From positions 38,486,338 through 38,550,337 of the forward strand of contig NC_061867.1 in NCBI RefSeq assembly GCF_907164915.1: 64,000 bases of DNA, read 5' to 3'. The stretch comes from Impatiens glandulifera. Lineage: Eukaryota; Streptophyta; Magnoliopsida; Ericales; Balsaminaceae. Positions 1-13,130 of this stretch are shown in pieces (position 1 is the first letter of the stretch; each line of letters opens with the position of its first letter). The position numbers and the translations under genes are program-made. Under the pieces are notes generated by a model. It was not told the DNA's origin and searched no databases. It was given only the letters and a program-made list of their open reading frames with translations.

Positions 1-881
1 TCCCGTGTTTGTTGTAAGTGGGACATTGTTTTTCATTTAGCTGTCTTGATTAGAAGTTCACATCATTGTTTTTTATTTTGGTTTCTTAAAATAAAAAAAA
101 ATGTTGAAAACTAAACATAGTTAGGGGAGAAAGCTTGGACCGAAATACTGACTAAAAATGTTTACAGTGTAAACAAATTTTAAAAATGTTTTCAAATGGG
201 GCCCATGTCTTGATAGGCATATAGATAGCTAATTCCTGAAAAGGAATGTTCCCATTCTTTTTTCATACATTTTAGTTCTTCATAAACAATATTTGCATTC
301 CTTTTGTTGTTGGGAACTTATTGTTGCCCAATTATATAGAAAGAAGATTTTATCTATTCCTGTTAAGTAGCTGACAAGAAAACTGAAGTGTTCCTTAAAC
401 TTTCAATCGCAATTAGAGGAAGCAATTTGGTATCTGCATTTCTTTTTTATATGCAACTAGATATCTAAATGGTCAGTCAGTTATTGTGATCAAGTTATGG
501 ATTGAAGATGCAACTTCAAAGAAAAATAAAAACTTAGTTGAATTTGACGAATCAATGAATCTAAGTGTTGGTCAAGTGAAGCTGTTTCATTTGGTCATGT
601 ACAAACCAAGTGATATATTTTTTGCTTTTGGTTAACAAAGTAAATAAGTTATTTTCTGACAAAAGAAAAGGTTTTCCCCTCTCTTTTTTGGATTTTTTTG
701 ATAATTTTATTTGATATTTGGTATCCTCCTCCATGATATGGATATTTATTTATATTGCTATTAGAGGTGATTAAGTACAAATCTGAAGTAGGGATGTCTT
801 CTGGGCATTATTGTAGATGTACTTGTGTTGCATTTTCTAACTTTGTTGTTTTCTTGTAATGATATTGAAACATTATGATAG
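1..881 (+). other. intron of the CPL4-like gene (upstream exons lie outside the window)
   Basis: No coding exon is seen here in any frame that extends the phosphatase encoded downstream. The exon carrying the DxDxT catalytic motif of FCP1-type phosphatases, which should precede the first visible exon, is not present, so it must lie left of position 1. The stretch ends at a splice acceptor AG at 880-881 and is read as the 3' part of an intron longer than 880 bp. Sequence is T-rich and otherwise featureless. Confidence 0.6.
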
Positions 882-2952
882 ATATACCGAAAGGCAGCTT
901 GTTTAGACTGGATTCCATGCACATGTTGACCAAGTTGAGGCCTTTTATTCGTACTTTCTTGGAAGAATTGAGTCCCTTGTTTGAAATGTACATATACACC
1001 ATGGGGGAAAGGGCCTATGCATTACAAATGGCAAGTCTGCTTGACCCGACAAAAACATACTTCGGTACAAGAGTGATTGCCAATGATGATTGCACTCTGA
1101 AACATCAGAAGGGTTTGGATGTGGTGGTTGGACAAGAAAGTGCTACCCTTATTCTTGATGATACAGAAGTGGTTGGTTATTCATATGCTAAACTTCTACT
1201 TCTACTTTTGCTTGATGCTATTTCTTTTTAGGTTCATACGTCAGCTAAACTATATACCCACATGGAAACACTTATTGATTTTGTATTTGTATCCAGATAC
1301 AAAAATGTTTGTAAACTAAATTTAGTCAGAGATAGATTCCCAAATATCTATGTGTGTTCCAAATGGGGCATATTAATTTTCTATTATCACTAGTTCAAGG
1401 ATAATATGAGAGCTCTAATATTTTCTTCCATCTGCATCTTTCTTTCTTTTTTGTGATGATTTTAGGTATGGGGAAAGCACAAGGAAAATCTGATACTGAT
1501 GGAAAGATATCATTTCTTCGCCTCAAGTTGCCGACAATTTGGTTATAGCTCTAAGTCTCTCTCTCAGCAAAGGAGTGATGAAAGTGAGACTGATGGAGCT
1601 CTTGCCTCAGTTCTTAAAGTTCTTAAGCGGATACATGGTTTGTTCTTCGCTGAGGTACTTTTGTGTTTCTCTTTCATTTATGTCCTTCCTATGAATTCAG
1701 AACTGAAATACTTTTGTAAATCATCGTCACTGATTCCAACTTCATTACAGGAAACTGAAGTGGGTTCATCAGAGATCATCCCGTTGGACAGCAAAGATGT
1801 AAGACAGGTAATAGATTTTTCTTGACCATAAGCGGAATTTTCTCACTTTATATTGTGGTAACTTTTCTCACTTTGAAAAAAATGGTAAGCGGAATGACAT
1901 TTGAGCTTATTTGATAATTTTTATTTTGTCACGATCTCTTGCATGCACAGTCACGATCTTATTAGAAAATTGCTACCAAGTTAAAATTGAAAGTGATCTT
2001 TTATTTTTTTGGTTTGTCTTTTATTTTGGACCATGCTATATAGATTATAGTGTATTTTTTCTTATTTCATTTGGTATCAAAATCATGATCCAAATTATTT
2101 TCTATCTCATTGTAAGTTTTGATAAACATAACAAATGTAGATTTTCCGTATCATGTTCCAGTTAATTTTCTTGATCATTGTGATTTTTTTTTTTGTTTCG
2201 CGGTTTATTTTTTGTTTTTAGATCATTCTCTAGATTGTAGTGTAATAATTTTGTTTCATTTGGTATAAAATTCATGATCAAGATTATTCTATGGATCTTA
2301 AATTTGTGATTTTCACAGCAACATAAAAAATGAAGTGTTTTTTTACAGCAAACATTACAAAATGTAGATTTTGCCAGATCATGGTCCAAATTATTTTCTA
2401 AATCATGACCATATTATTTTTTTTTGTATCACTATGTGTTTTGACAATTTTTTTGGATGTTAAAATGTCATACCAAATAGGCTCTTCAATACTTCTTTCT
2501 TTCATCCATTTGAGGTGTTGTATTCTAGACATTAATTATCTTGTTATTTTCTTCACAATTTGTTACACTATTCAAAGTGTCTAAGAAAACAATTTGTTAC
2601 ACTATTCAAACTGTCTGAGAAAATAATGATTGATTATACCTGGTAGGTTCTGAAAACAGTTCGGACTGAAGTTTTAAAGGGGTGCAAAGTGGTCTTCAGC
2701 CGTGTATTCCCAAATAATGTTATTGCAGAAAATCAACATCTCTGGAAGATGGCAGAGAAACTAGGAGCTGTTTGTTCAACAGAAATTGATTCGTCTGTAA
2801 CCCACTTAGTTGCGACAGATGCTGGAACTGAAAAATCGCACTGGGCAATTAAGGAGAAGAAGTTTGTTGTGACCCCACAGTGGATAGAAGCTGCCAATTA
2901 CTTCTGGTTCAGACCACCTGAAGAAAACTTTCCAGTTAACCAAAATAAATGA
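882..2952 (+). CDS. CPL4: RNA polymerase II C-terminal domain phosphatase-like (CPL4/FCP1 type), 3' part, 4 exons
   Basis: Partial gene; exons inferred at 882-1171, 1466-1654, 1751-1807 and 2647-2952 (stop TGA 2950-2952), about 279 codons. FCP1-type phosphatases dephosphorylate the heptad-repeat tail of RNA polymerase II in the nucleus. Exon 1 gives the second half of the FCP1 homology domain (KLRPFIRTFLEE, MYIYTMGERAYA, LILDDTEV). Joining GTG at 1169-1171 to GTATGG at 1466 restores the family motif DDTEVVWGKHKENL. Exon 2 gives ERYHFFASSCRQ and a VLKVLKRIHGLFF helix. Exon 4 is a BRCT domain (LKGCKVVFSRVFP, ATDAGTEKSHWA, WIEAANYFW), which in FCP1 proteins binds the phosphorylated CTD. All introns fit GT/AG. 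The short C-terminus after BRCT and the overall order match plant CPL4; CPL3 is the alternative. The catalytic DxDxT exon lies outside the window. Exon ends are inferred from homology and splice signals only. Confidence 0.88.
2028..2405 (+). repeat. diverged tandem repeat inside intron 3 of the CPL4-like gene
   Basis: Two diverged copies lie head to tail: about 2028-2170 and about 2218-2405. Both carry, in the same order, an ...AGATTRTAGTGTA... segment, TTTCATTTGGTAT, ATCATGATC and ACAAATGTAGATTTT followed by CATGTTCCA/CATGGTCCA. The repeat inflates this intron to 839 bp. No open frame or transposon terminus was seen. Confidence 0.5.
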
Positions 2953-4308
2953 CAACATGTTGAGCCAATAATGATCTGTTGTCCCTTTCTTATTAAGTGG
3001 ATGTTGTGTGCTATTTGATTTACTTTTTTTTCCCTTCATATTACAGGTCTAACTCAAACAGAAAGCCTAATTTAGAAGTTCTGGCCTGAAATTCTCAGTT
3101 GGCAACATCAACAGTTCAAAGTGTCTTTCAGTGCAAGAAACTGTAAATAGAGGTATTGTTTGTTTGGGAATTAATTGTAACGAAACAACACTGATAACAT
3201 ATTGTTCTTGACAATGATTTTGAATATTTGATATTAGAAAAAGAAACATTTAAACTTTTTTTTTGTAGCCCATCATGTGAGATTTGGGTCTAGAAGAAAG
3301 AAGAAACCTTCATTGTAGACATGCTGTTATTTATTTTAAAGTTAAATGAACATGCACAAGAATTCTTGTTTAAAGCAACTTATATTTGCAAACATTTTTT
3401 TTGTGTATATATGAATTGGGATACCAATGTAAAACCATCAATAATTTTATAATGTGTACTATAGTCTATGTTCACTTTTCTAAATGTGATTTATTTGAAT
3501 TTACATCTGAATGAGAAGTTTACACAGCTATCTCTTTGAGATGGGAAAATGTAGCTAGCACTTGGTCAAGTTTTTTTTTTTTCTTTTTGCAAACAGGATT
3601 TTAAACCTTGTATTAATGAAATGAAATGGTCTTTTAGAATATGATTGTTTAAAACTGATGTAATGAAATGGTCTTTACAAGTTGTCTTTATTGCACTTAT
3701 ATTCAGTCATTTTACGTATGTCCAACTTTAGATTAAACTTGGAATTCATTTTTACTTTTTTTTTACTAACTATAAATATATGTTCCTCAATTTTTTGGGA
3801 CAGTGATGTTGCTACATCTTCATATGAAAGATGTGGTCTCACTCAAACACAATATTTTATTAAATGAAATAAATTCTGGACAACTACAATTTAACTATTC
3901 TTTATTGAAATTAAGATATAGCTTCAATGCTCTTTAAAAAAACATAGTTTTTAAATGAGTTCATTGTGTTTCTATATAATTTAAGTAGACTTCTTTTATT
4001 CTTATAAAGGTGGCAAATACAAATTTGTAATAATTTATGTTCTTTTAATATCTAAATACACTTTTAGTTATATAATTTTTTTTTAAATGGAATTGATTTA
4101 TTAGAAAAAAAATATATAGATAAAATTATGTATGATTTTGAATTAGGATTAGATACGCATATAATTGAACATTATTAAAAAGATTGATCTCATTAATATC
4201 TGGATAATTAATTATAATTCAAAATATTTATTTCTCTATTATTTTATTAACAATTTCTCATTTCTCTATTATTTTATTAACAATTTCTCTATCCTCGCTA
4301 TTAAGATT
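2953..4308. other. 3' UTR and intergenic AT-rich DNA
   Basis: The first few hundred bases probably include the 3' UTR of the CPL4-like gene, though no polyadenylation site can be fixed. The remainder is AT-rich with no supported gene. A perfect 30-bp tandem duplication (4231-4260 and 4261-4290, starting TTTCTCTATTATTTTATTAA) lies just before the truncated LTR of the next element. Confidence 0.5.
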
Positions 4309-4793
4309 GCCTAACCAAAGCTGAAAGTGACAATACACTACTAAAAATTTCAAAATTAGGCAATTGTGGTAACAATTGCATAACTCCTAATTGACTTGTT
4401 TTAAAACTCTAATTTTTAAACATTGGCTATCTAGTGGAAGCTAAAGAGAACCCTATAAGATATATATGGAATTCAAGTGAGTTGAGAGTTATTTCTCAAG
4501 TTATGCTATCCAAGAGAATATTCTAAATTTTCATTTTTGAGTGCTCCTTATAAATTTGTGTGCATCTTCATGTAACTTCATCATATGATGATCATAGTGA
4601 ATAAGTATATGTAGACATTTTTTTGAACCAATATAAAAATCTTGTGTTGTTCCTTGCTTGCTTTATTTTTTTTATCATTAAAGTATTATCTCTTTTCAGA
4701 GATTATGTGTGTCAAAAGTAATTCATATGTTTGGCCAGTTTGTGCATTATTTAGTGTCCAAGTGTTACAACCTATAGCACATCTCCCTCAACA
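4309..4793 (+). repeat. truncated 5' LTR of the degenerate copia element
   Basis: Matches about 9155-9663 over its whole length (GAAAGTGACARTACA, TCATTAAAGTATTATC, TTTGTGCATT, CACATCTCC). It ends CTCAACA directly before a primer-binding-site-like sequence. The upstream part found in the right LTR (about 8800-9150) has no counterpart to the left of 4309. Confidence 0.8.
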
Positions 4794-4795
4794 AG

Positions 4796-4807
4796 TGATA
4801 TCAAAGT
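4796..4807 (+). promoter_or_regulatory. degenerate primer binding site (initiator Met tRNA type)
   Basis: TGATATCAAAGT differs at a few positions from the canonical TGGTATCAGAGC used by most plant copia elements, and sits two bases after the LTR end. Confidence 0.65.
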
Positions 4808-4919
4808 CTTATTTGCTCTTAGCCTTGTGAAGGTTAGGATAAAAAAGTTGTTATACCAAGTTGAAAACTAGTGAAACTATTTTGGTGTCTTGGTTGATTT
4901 AACATGGTTGGTTGTTTTG

Positions 4920-5660
4920 ACATTGAAAATTTTATTTGAAGAAATGATTTCGGGATATGGAGAATGAAGATGAAGGCTCTTTTGGTTCAACAAGGAATGG
5001 TAGATTCCTTACTTAGAGAAGAGAAGACGCCCAAAACTTTTTCAGATGACAAGAAGAAAGACATCCTTGCCTAAACTCATTCCTTATCATTTTGAGTTTA
5101 GGTGACAAAGTATTGAGAGAGGTTGCAAATGTGGTCACACTACATCTCTTTGGCTGATGTTATAATCTATTACATTACTAAATCTCATGTAAATAGATTG
5201 TTTTTGAAGCAAAATCTCTTCACATATAGGATGGAAGTCGAAAAGACAATGGAGGAAAGTATTGATAATTTCTTGAAAATCATTTTAGATTTGGAGAATA
5301 TTGTTGTGAAGGTTGAAGATGAAGATCAAGATCTCATGCTTCAAAGCCTCTCGAAATCCTATTAAAATCTAAAGGATACAATATTGTATGGAAGAGAGTT
5401 CATCACATTGGAGGAAGTCTACAAAGTTCTATTGTCCAAAGAAATGTCAAAAACTACCAATGGAGTTAAAAACCACGTAGATGCATTGTTTGTTAGAGAG
5501 AGACCACCAAAGAAAGACACATAGAAGAAGGAATAATCTAGAGCTAGTAAATCAAAGTCAAAGTCAAAGTCTATAATGTGTTATGAATGCCAAAGGAAGA
5601 CCACTACAATTGGAATGCCCGAGACTTAGACGAGGTGAAAACAAAAACAAAACTAGTACA
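4920..5660 (+). pseudogene. copia gag relic (UBN2-type, broken zinc knuckle)
   Basis: Readable gag pieces in shifting frames: MKMKALLVQQGM near 4970, then RLFLKQNLFTYRMEVEKTME and NFLKIILDLENIVVKVEDED at 5190-5330. The basic linker near 5540-5580 (SKSKSKSK) is followed by CYECQRKTT, the start of a CCHC knuckle that then loses frame. Typical gag for copia elements whose Gag begins by binding host-encoded tRNA-primed RNA; here it cannot make protein because of stops. Confidence 0.8.
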
Positions 5661-5719
5661 AGTGGATGGAATACTTTCAATTTTTTCTATGATGAATAGA
5701 ACTTCTATGTATTAACCAT

Positions 5720-8700
5720 TGAACCTAATTTAGGTTATAGTGATTGAATCCTCAACACGAGATGCTCATTTAATATGACTCATAACTGAGATTGGATCAA
5801 ATACTATGAGGGACTTAATGGTGGCAATGTGTTGATGTGAAACCATGTAACTTTCAAGGTTGTGGGTATTGACTCGATTAGAATCAAGATGAAGGATGGT
5901 TCACCTTTGGAGCTTAATGGAGTTAGGCATAATCCAGACATAAAGAAGAACTCGATTACATTGGGAACACTTGATGATTAAGGATACGGTGTGATTATAA
6001 GACAAGATGTTTTGAATATAATAAAAGAAAATTTGATAGTCTTCAAAGGAAAGAAAAACGAGACAGACTTTTATAGATTAGATGTGCACAAGAGATACGT
6101 CTTACAATAAGTTCTATCAAAGATTCTACAAAATTATGGCACTTGAGATTATGTGATATGAGTCAAAGGGGTTGGAGGAGATAATGAGGCAAGGAGTATT
6201 TGGTGATCCAAAACTTAGTGAACTAGAATTTTGTAAACATTGTGTCATCAAAAAATCCACAAGAGTAAACTTTGATGTTTCCTAATCCAAGTTAAATGAA
6301 ATCCTAAATTACATACATTCAGATGTTTGGGGTCAACTCTAAATATGATTCACGGTGGTGTAAATTATATTATTATCTTTATTGATAATTACTCTAGGAG
6401 GTGTTGGATATTTTCTATGAAGGAAAATTGTAAAATTGTCTAAAAATTTAAGGATTAGAATATATTGGTGGGGAACTAAACCGGTAAGAAGATCAAGAAG
6501 CTTAGAATTGATAACAAGCTTGAGTTTGTGAATGGAGAGTTCAATAAACTATAGAAAGAGCATGGGAGTATAATACATCTCACAATTAGAATACACTCCA
6601 TAACAAAATGGAGTTGCTGGAAGAATGAATCGAACATTTCCTTAAAAGGTTAGATGTATGTTTTCCTTTTCTAAATTATCTAAATATTGTTGGGTGAAGT
6701 GTTGAGTACTATTTTATACTTAGTAAATAGGTCCCTCTCAACAACTCTATATTTGAAGACTCAATAGAGATGTGGATTGGAGTTATGTCAAGTTACAAGT
6801 TATTGAGAATCTTTGGATGTGAAGCTTACTATTATGTCAAGGAATGAAAGTTAGATCCTAGAGCAAATAATGATATTTGACTTGGATATCAAGAGAGAAC
6901 CAAGGGCTATAGAATTCAATGAGATTTCCATGATGGTTGATATTGAATCAATCTCACTCAAGAGAGATTTGAGTGAAGAATTTGTGGAGAGCGCAACTTT
7001 ATTTGAAAAAGAGAAAGAAGTGAGGCCAAATGAGGATTTTAATGGAGAAAAAAAATGCTTTATGTCAAGTTATTACCACACCATCTAGGTTTGACCCAAT
7101 CTATAAAATGAGCCATGAACCTATAGACATCTTCTCAAACAAATGATGATGAAAAAGATGATGAACTTAAGGTGGAGTCCGTTGCTAAAAGCAAAAGAAG
7201 GAGCATAAGACCAAAACTTAAAGTGGAAAGATATGGCTACATTATTTCATATGCTGACCTAATTGCCTATGCCTTAATGATATATAACGACGAAGAGGAG
7301 GATTCATGTTCATATTGAGAGACAATTGCATCCAAAGAATATAGTTCATAAAAAGTGGCAATTCAAGAGGAATTTGGTAGTCTTGAGAGGAATAATACAT
7401 GGCAGTTAATGGACCTACCTAAGGGACAAAAGGTAATGGGCTTTAAGTGGGTATTCAAGAAGAAGCTAAATGATGATGCAATTGAGAACCACCGTTTGTC
7501 AGGCTTGAAGCTTGAGCAAATAGATGTCAAAACTGATTTCTTGCATGGAAAGTTAGAAGAAACTATTTAGATGAGGCAACTCAAGGGTTCCATCAAGAAA
7601 GAAGATGAGAACAAGGTATGTCTTCTTAATAAATTTTTGTATGGGCTTAAACAATCACATATGCAATCTTATACAAGATTTAATAGCTTCATATTAAGAA
7701 ATTCATTCAAGAGAAGTAATTATGATTGTTGCGTGTGCTTGAAATATGTTAAGCATGTGAAAGATAGAACAATTGCATACACTAATTTTTTTATTCTATA
7801 TGGATGATATATTAATTTCTAGAAAAGCCAAGAAGGTTATTGATGATCTTAAGAGGTGGCTAGGAACTGAATTAGCCAGGAACTGAATTAGATATGAAAG
7901 ATATGGGGAATGCTTGGAAGCTATTGGATGGAAAAGGGCTTGTTGCATATTGGGAAAATTAGCTACTTGTAAAAGGTGGTGTCTAGATATTCCATGTCCC
8001 ATTGTAAATGAGTGTATACTCCATTGGAACCTCACTTCAAGTTATCAAGTGATGATTTCCCCAAGAACGAAGATGAGGGGAAAAAGATGAATGTCACGCC
8101 TTATGATAGTGCCATAAGGACCTCAATGTATGGAATGGTTTGTACTAGGTCAGACCTTGGTTATTCATCGAGTTTGATAGGAAGATTCATGCCAAATCCT
8201 AGTCGAAAACATTTAAAAGCTATCAAATAGATCATAAAATATGTTTCTAATTATACTAAATTTGGTTTAATTTATGGTAGAGATAGGACCACTAATCATT
8301 TGTGTTTAATTGGTTATGTTGATAGTGAATATGCTGGGGATTTAGATAAGAGAAGATCAAACACATGAAACATGTTTATGCTTGGAGGAACTTCAATTAG
8401 TTGGAAATCAAATATTCAATCACTATGGCTCTTTCTACAATCGAGGTAGAATATGTGGTACTTGGAGAGACTTTGAAGGAGGTCAAATGGTTGAAAAGAT
8501 TTGTAGAAGAACTTGTTGATTATAAGGTGGAGGCTAACTTTCTATAGAGACAATCAAAGTGCATCATTGCATTTAAGCAAGAATCCATTACACCATGAGA
8601 GAACGAATCATATAAATATCAAATTCTATTTCGTGAAGAATTTGATAGAGAAGGGCATTAAGGTAAATAAAGTTGCAACTAAGGTGAATGTAAGTGACTT

Positions 8701-8735
8701 CTTGACAAAGGTGGTTCCAAGGGATAAGTATTAGG
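5720..8735 (+). pseudogene. copia pol relic (protease, integrase, RT, RNase H)
   Basis: Protease-region pieces (KVVGIDSIRIKMKDGS) near 5860; GAG-pre-integrase and integrase scraps between 6120 and 6650, including a decayed form of the QQNGVAERMNRT signature near 6600. RT begins near 7355 (NNTWQLMDLPKG, MGFKWVFKKKL, IDVKTDFLHGKLEE) and carries LLNKFLYGLKQS near 7620; the YMDDI box is near 7798 out of frame. RNase H is at about 8290-8735 (YRDNQSASLHLSKNP, TKVNVSDFLTKVVP). At least ten frame breaks; non-functional. Confidence 0.85.
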
Positions 8736-8799
8736 CATGTATGAAGATGCCAACATGAGAGTATGTTGGGATCCGAGGGCTTAATTGTCCAAGGTGGAA

Positions 8800-9663
8800 A
8801 AGACAAAGACATATGGAGTATTAACTATGACACATAAGCATCAATGTGAAGTTTTATTGGGATTGATGATGAATATGTTGATACCAAGTCCTAATAAAAA
8901 ATAAGACAAGAAGATTAAAGATTAATTATTTATTGAAGAATTAATGTTGGTAAAGAAAATTGATAAATAAATGAGCTAATCCAAGTGATTGATTTTGATT
9001 GGAGAATAGAAATATATATGTTATGTCATTGATCCAAGTAGTGATTTATGTCTTGAAAAGGACATCAAATGAGCTTGGGATAAATCACAACAATTTAGAG
9101 AAAATTATATGAGAGAAGAGTACAAGTTAATTTGAATTCAAGATTTCTTAATCAAAGATGAAAGTGACAGTACATTACTGGAAATTTCTAGATTAGTCAA
9201 TTGTGATAACAATTGCATTACTCATATTTGACTTGTCTTAAAACTCTAATTTTCTAAACTTTGGCTATTTAATGAAAGCTAAAGAGAACTTCATAATATA
9301 GAACTAAAATTCGAAGTGAGTTGATAAATATTCATTTCTCAAGTGAGGTTACCCAAAAGAATATGCTAGTTTTTTAGTTTTGAGTGTTCCTTATAAATAT
9401 TTGTGTATTTGTTTTGTAAATTCACAATTTGATCATAGTGAATAGTATTTCTCTATCTTGGAAAGTGGATGTATCCTTTTTCTAAACCACTATTTGAATT
9501 TTGTGTTGTTCTGTTGTTATTATCTTGTTTGGTTCGTATCTCTTATCATTAAAGTATTATCTTTTTGGAGAGATTGTTTTTGTCAAAAGTAATCTGCAAG
9601 TTTGATTGATTTGTGCATTGTTTAGTTGTCAAGTGTAGCAACATATTGCACATCTCCTTAACA
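8800..9663 (+). repeat. 3' LTR of the degenerate copia element
   Basis: Follows the polypurine-like AAGGTGGAAAAGACAAAGAC at 8791-8810 and ends CTTAACA at 9663. The last ~510 bp align to the truncated left LTR; the first ~350 bp are the portion missing there. The exact start is uncertain because the expected TGTTG terminus cannot be placed. Confidence 0.65.
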
Positions 9664-10759
9664 TATATTATTTAAGAAAATAAAAATATTATGTTAAATT
9701 AAGAAGAGAAAATTTCATTTATTTGGATAAAGTCTTAAATGACTAAAATTGTGATAGTTTGACCTCATATTGCACAACTCAAAGTTTGAGCCATATCTTG
9801 ACCTACATTTTCCTTAGGTTATTACCCTTATCCGATAGAGCCTAACAATGTTCAAAGATAAAAATGCATTAATAAGTTAAGTCTAGAGAAAATCAGGAGT
9901 GTCATATTCACTGAAGTGAACTACGGTCCCTTGATCATGAAATTAGAGTACGTAGACAACCTTATTAAAGGTCGATGATGCGCACATAATACCTATAAAA
10001 AACACTAGCTTATTTTCTTTTTCTTTATTTTCTTACCTCATTTATCCTTCTTCTTTTTCTTAAAAATTTAAAATGTATAAAAAATTGAAATAGCTAATGT
10101 CCACAAAATTTATTTTTTATTTTTTAAATTAAAAAAACTAGCACGACCTCCCACAATTATGACTCATATTTCAATTTAAGGCGTTTTAAGTGAAATCGAA
10201 TACATGAACATTGGTCTCTTAGATACAACTCTTGTCATTAGAGCTACTATAGAGGGTTGTAGTGTCCACAAGGTTTAATCACAAGATAAATAGATATACG
10301 AGTTTTAAGTCAAATTATACTTCACGAGATGAAATCGTCCTAGGATAGACAATTAGGTGTAGATGAACTAAATAGTCTAAGTCATTCCCTATTTATAACC
10401 AAACACTTATCCAATATCTCTTCATTTTTTTTTTATTTTAGGATAAAAATTACAACTAATTTGCGGCTCTTAAAATCTAAAATTAGACGTTACAACCTCT
10501 AAATTATTTTAATCTCATAAAAAAGATTTAGATCTAGATTTCGGTATACTCAAAACCTTTTCAGTTATATTTTTTTAAACTTAAGATGCGGAGAAATTAG
10601 AGAAAGTGATGGCGGATAAAAAAAAATATTACATTGGTGTCATGATAAGAACTCACACAATCTAGGATATAAACCTTCTTCTATAGTGGTGGATGAAATG
10701 TCCATAACATATGAACTATCATCATATGCCACATTTGTTTTGTGCTTCACCCCTTATTA
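9664..10759. other. intergenic DNA, nothing recognised
   Basis: AT-rich, no open frame worth reporting and no repeat ends recognised. Confidence 0.4.
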
Positions 10760-11110
10760 TACTTTGTGATTGTCTTCATTTTGTTCTCTCCTTTTTTTAA
10801 TATGGGACATCCCTTTCAAAAAACCATAATTTTTTTGCATTCAAAACAAAATGATTTTTCTCTTGACTTTGATATAGCTCTTCCAGATCCACCTTTGTTC
10901 TTCTTTTTCTTCTGATTTTCCTTTTTAGTTGATCTACCTTTTTGCAAATAGAACTTCAACATGGTCTTTACTTTTGTCTTACAAATTTGAAATTTATTTA
11001 GACAACATAACACTATAGAACTATGGACCTCATCGAATGATATGGTCTATCAACTTTTGTCATTTTCGAAATCTCGAGCTTCCATAGTGTTGTTCAAGTT
11101 GACCTTTCAA
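10760..11110 (-). pseudogene. copia gag C-terminal relic
   Basis: On the - strand the reading NTMEARDFEND ... SFDEVHSSIVLC ... is followed by a lysine/arginine-rich linker (GRSTKKENQKKKKNKGGSG) and SKSREKSFCFECKK. This is the order of the end of a UBN2 gag domain, a basic linker and the first half of a CCHC zinc knuckle. The frame shifts directly after CFECKK. No LTR was found with it, so it is an isolated scrap. Confidence 0.45.
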
Positions 11111-12505
11111 AATTTCATTTTTTTTAAATTTCCTGGAACTTTAATTCTAAACTAATTCATTAATTCAGAATTAAATTAGTATATGGACTTTCTGTCAATG
11201 TGCAATTTGTCCCCTAGACTATTTTAACGTTCAATTTCGACCCCAAACTTTCAATTTTGAATTATTTTAATTATTCTAAAATTTTTTGACCCATTGAATT
11301 TTTTTCACGTCCAATTCGATCCACCAATTTTGACTATAAAGTTTCAATTTCAACATCTTCTGGAAATCCTTAAGTCTTGTTTGTTTCCTTTTATACCAAA
11401 CAATCATGTTTTATCAATTGGAGTTTCTAAATTAATTTAGAAATATTCTAAAAATTCATTAATGGTCAAAAATATTATTTTTACAGGAATAATATTTTCC
11501 CATAATTTGTAGGGCATGTTTGGAAAATGGCATAACTTTGAATGCTCATATCTTGAATTCCACACTAAAGAAAATTACAAAATATCTATAGTAGGTCCAC
11601 CAAATTATTTTTGACCTTCACAAAATTTTTAGAATTTTTGGGACATGTTTGAAAAAATACTTATTTTAGTAGTGTCATATTTGAAGTCATGTATCTGCGA
11701 AAATTCTAAACTCGAATGCAACGTGCTCCCAAAAATATGTTCAACATGCGCAAGAAATTTTAAACATCTTTAAAAATTTTATTCATTTTGGTTGTGCCAT
11801 AAACTGGGCTCCCATTTCCCTCGAATCCTCAATCCACGTCTCTCTACATCTTTCTTACAAGGATTCACAATTCAAATCTGACAAGCATACACTCAAGCAA
11901 CATGTGAAGTAGTAAATTCACATTGTTGTTCATGTGTGTCTGATGTGCATTTAGGATTTCATTCTATCCTCCTTCGTTTAAGAGAAACATAATGAGACTT
12001 TAGAGTCATCTCTTAACTAATAATAAGATTATCCTTCTAAATAGACTTAGGACATAATAATGATAGTCAAGAGAATTCTAGTGTCTTAATATCAACCTTT
12101 GTCTAAATCTACTTGAAGCTTAAAATCATCTTTAAACAAAGATAATCTAGACATAAGATTAGGATATTCACAAGCAAAATAATTATAAACTCAAAATGCA
12201 TGTATAACGAACCTTCACAAACACAACGGTCAATTACATTCGAGTAGAGACTATACTTTGGACATGCGTATATGACATAACGCTACAACCCTTTCTTAAT
12301 GCGTAACCAAGTACCGGACCCTTAATATGCGAATACTCTGATTTTCTTTCATTTAGTTTCTTTGTTAAGTAAACGAATGTGGCGACTCTAAAAATTAATT
12401 AGATTACGATGTTTCCACATGTACTAATCTACAACATGTACGGGCCAATAAAAAAGTCATTGGTATAGAACTCCACTTTAGTTCATCATCTCTATAGATA
12501 GGACA
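11111..12505. other. intergenic DNA, possible remnant of a gypsy LTR end
   Basis: No gene. The phrase TGGCGACTCT at 12380-12389 resembles the primer binding site of Tat/Ogre-type gypsy elements, and the preceding kilobase has the look of a long AT-rich LTR. No partner copy lies in the window, so the identification is weak. Confidence 0.25.
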
Positions 12506-12529
12506 CACTAGTAAAAAAGTAACATTTAA

Positions 12530-13130
12530 GGGCGATTTTTACCGCCGTTATTGCATAATTTACCGCTGTTAAAAGACAATTATGACGGTAAAATTATCGT
12601 AGTCAACCGCCGTTAATAGTTTCTCTGTTAAAGAAATTTTGACAATTAAGGGCGGTAAATTTACCGCAGATAATAACCTTGAACTGCGGTTTATAAAATT
12701 ACAGTTAATAGTCTATAATTGCGGTTTATAAAACCACAATTAATAGTCTCTAACTACGGTTTATAAGACCGCATTTAATAGTCTCTAACTGCGGTTCCTA
12801 AAACCATAATAAATTGTTTACTTATAAAGGCAGAATTTTCACCGCAAGTAATAGTTTCTAACTGCGGTTTAAAAACCGCAGTTAATAGTGGTTATAAAGG
12901 CGGTACAAAAACCGTAGTTAATAGTTAGTTGGCTATATGTAAATGCGATATTTTTACCGTAAGTAATAGTCTTTAAATTCTATTTAAAACCCGCAATTAA
13001 TAGTGGTCATAAGTTAATAGTTAGTTGGCTATATATAAAAACAATATTTTTATCGCAAATAATTGTCTCTAATTACGGTTTAAAAATAGCTGTTAGTAGT
13101 TATAAATGTAGTTAATAGTCAATTGGCAAC
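12530..13130. repeat. left subterminal repeat array of the CACTA element
   Basis: At least ten copies of a short unit reading roughly TAACTGCGGTTTATAAAACCGCAATTAATAG are scattered with changes through this stretch; each unit contains a GCGGTTT...AAACCGC dyad. Related units lie near the other end at 17160-17330. Confidence 0.75.

Larger units (their letters stand above)
4309..9663 (+). mobile_element. degenerate Ty1/copia LTR retrotransposon (5' LTR truncated)
   Basis: Copia order gag, protease, integrase, reverse transcriptase, RNase H can be followed on the + strand through dozens of stops and frameshifts, flanked by two related LTR sequences (4309-4793 and about 8800-9663). Both LTR copies end CTCMWTAACA-like and share blocks such as CATTAAAGTATTATCT. 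The left copy starts matching only about 500 bp from its end, so the outer part of the 5' LTR is lost and no target duplication can be given. The many differences between LTRs and the decayed frames indicate an old, dead insertion. Confidence 0.9.
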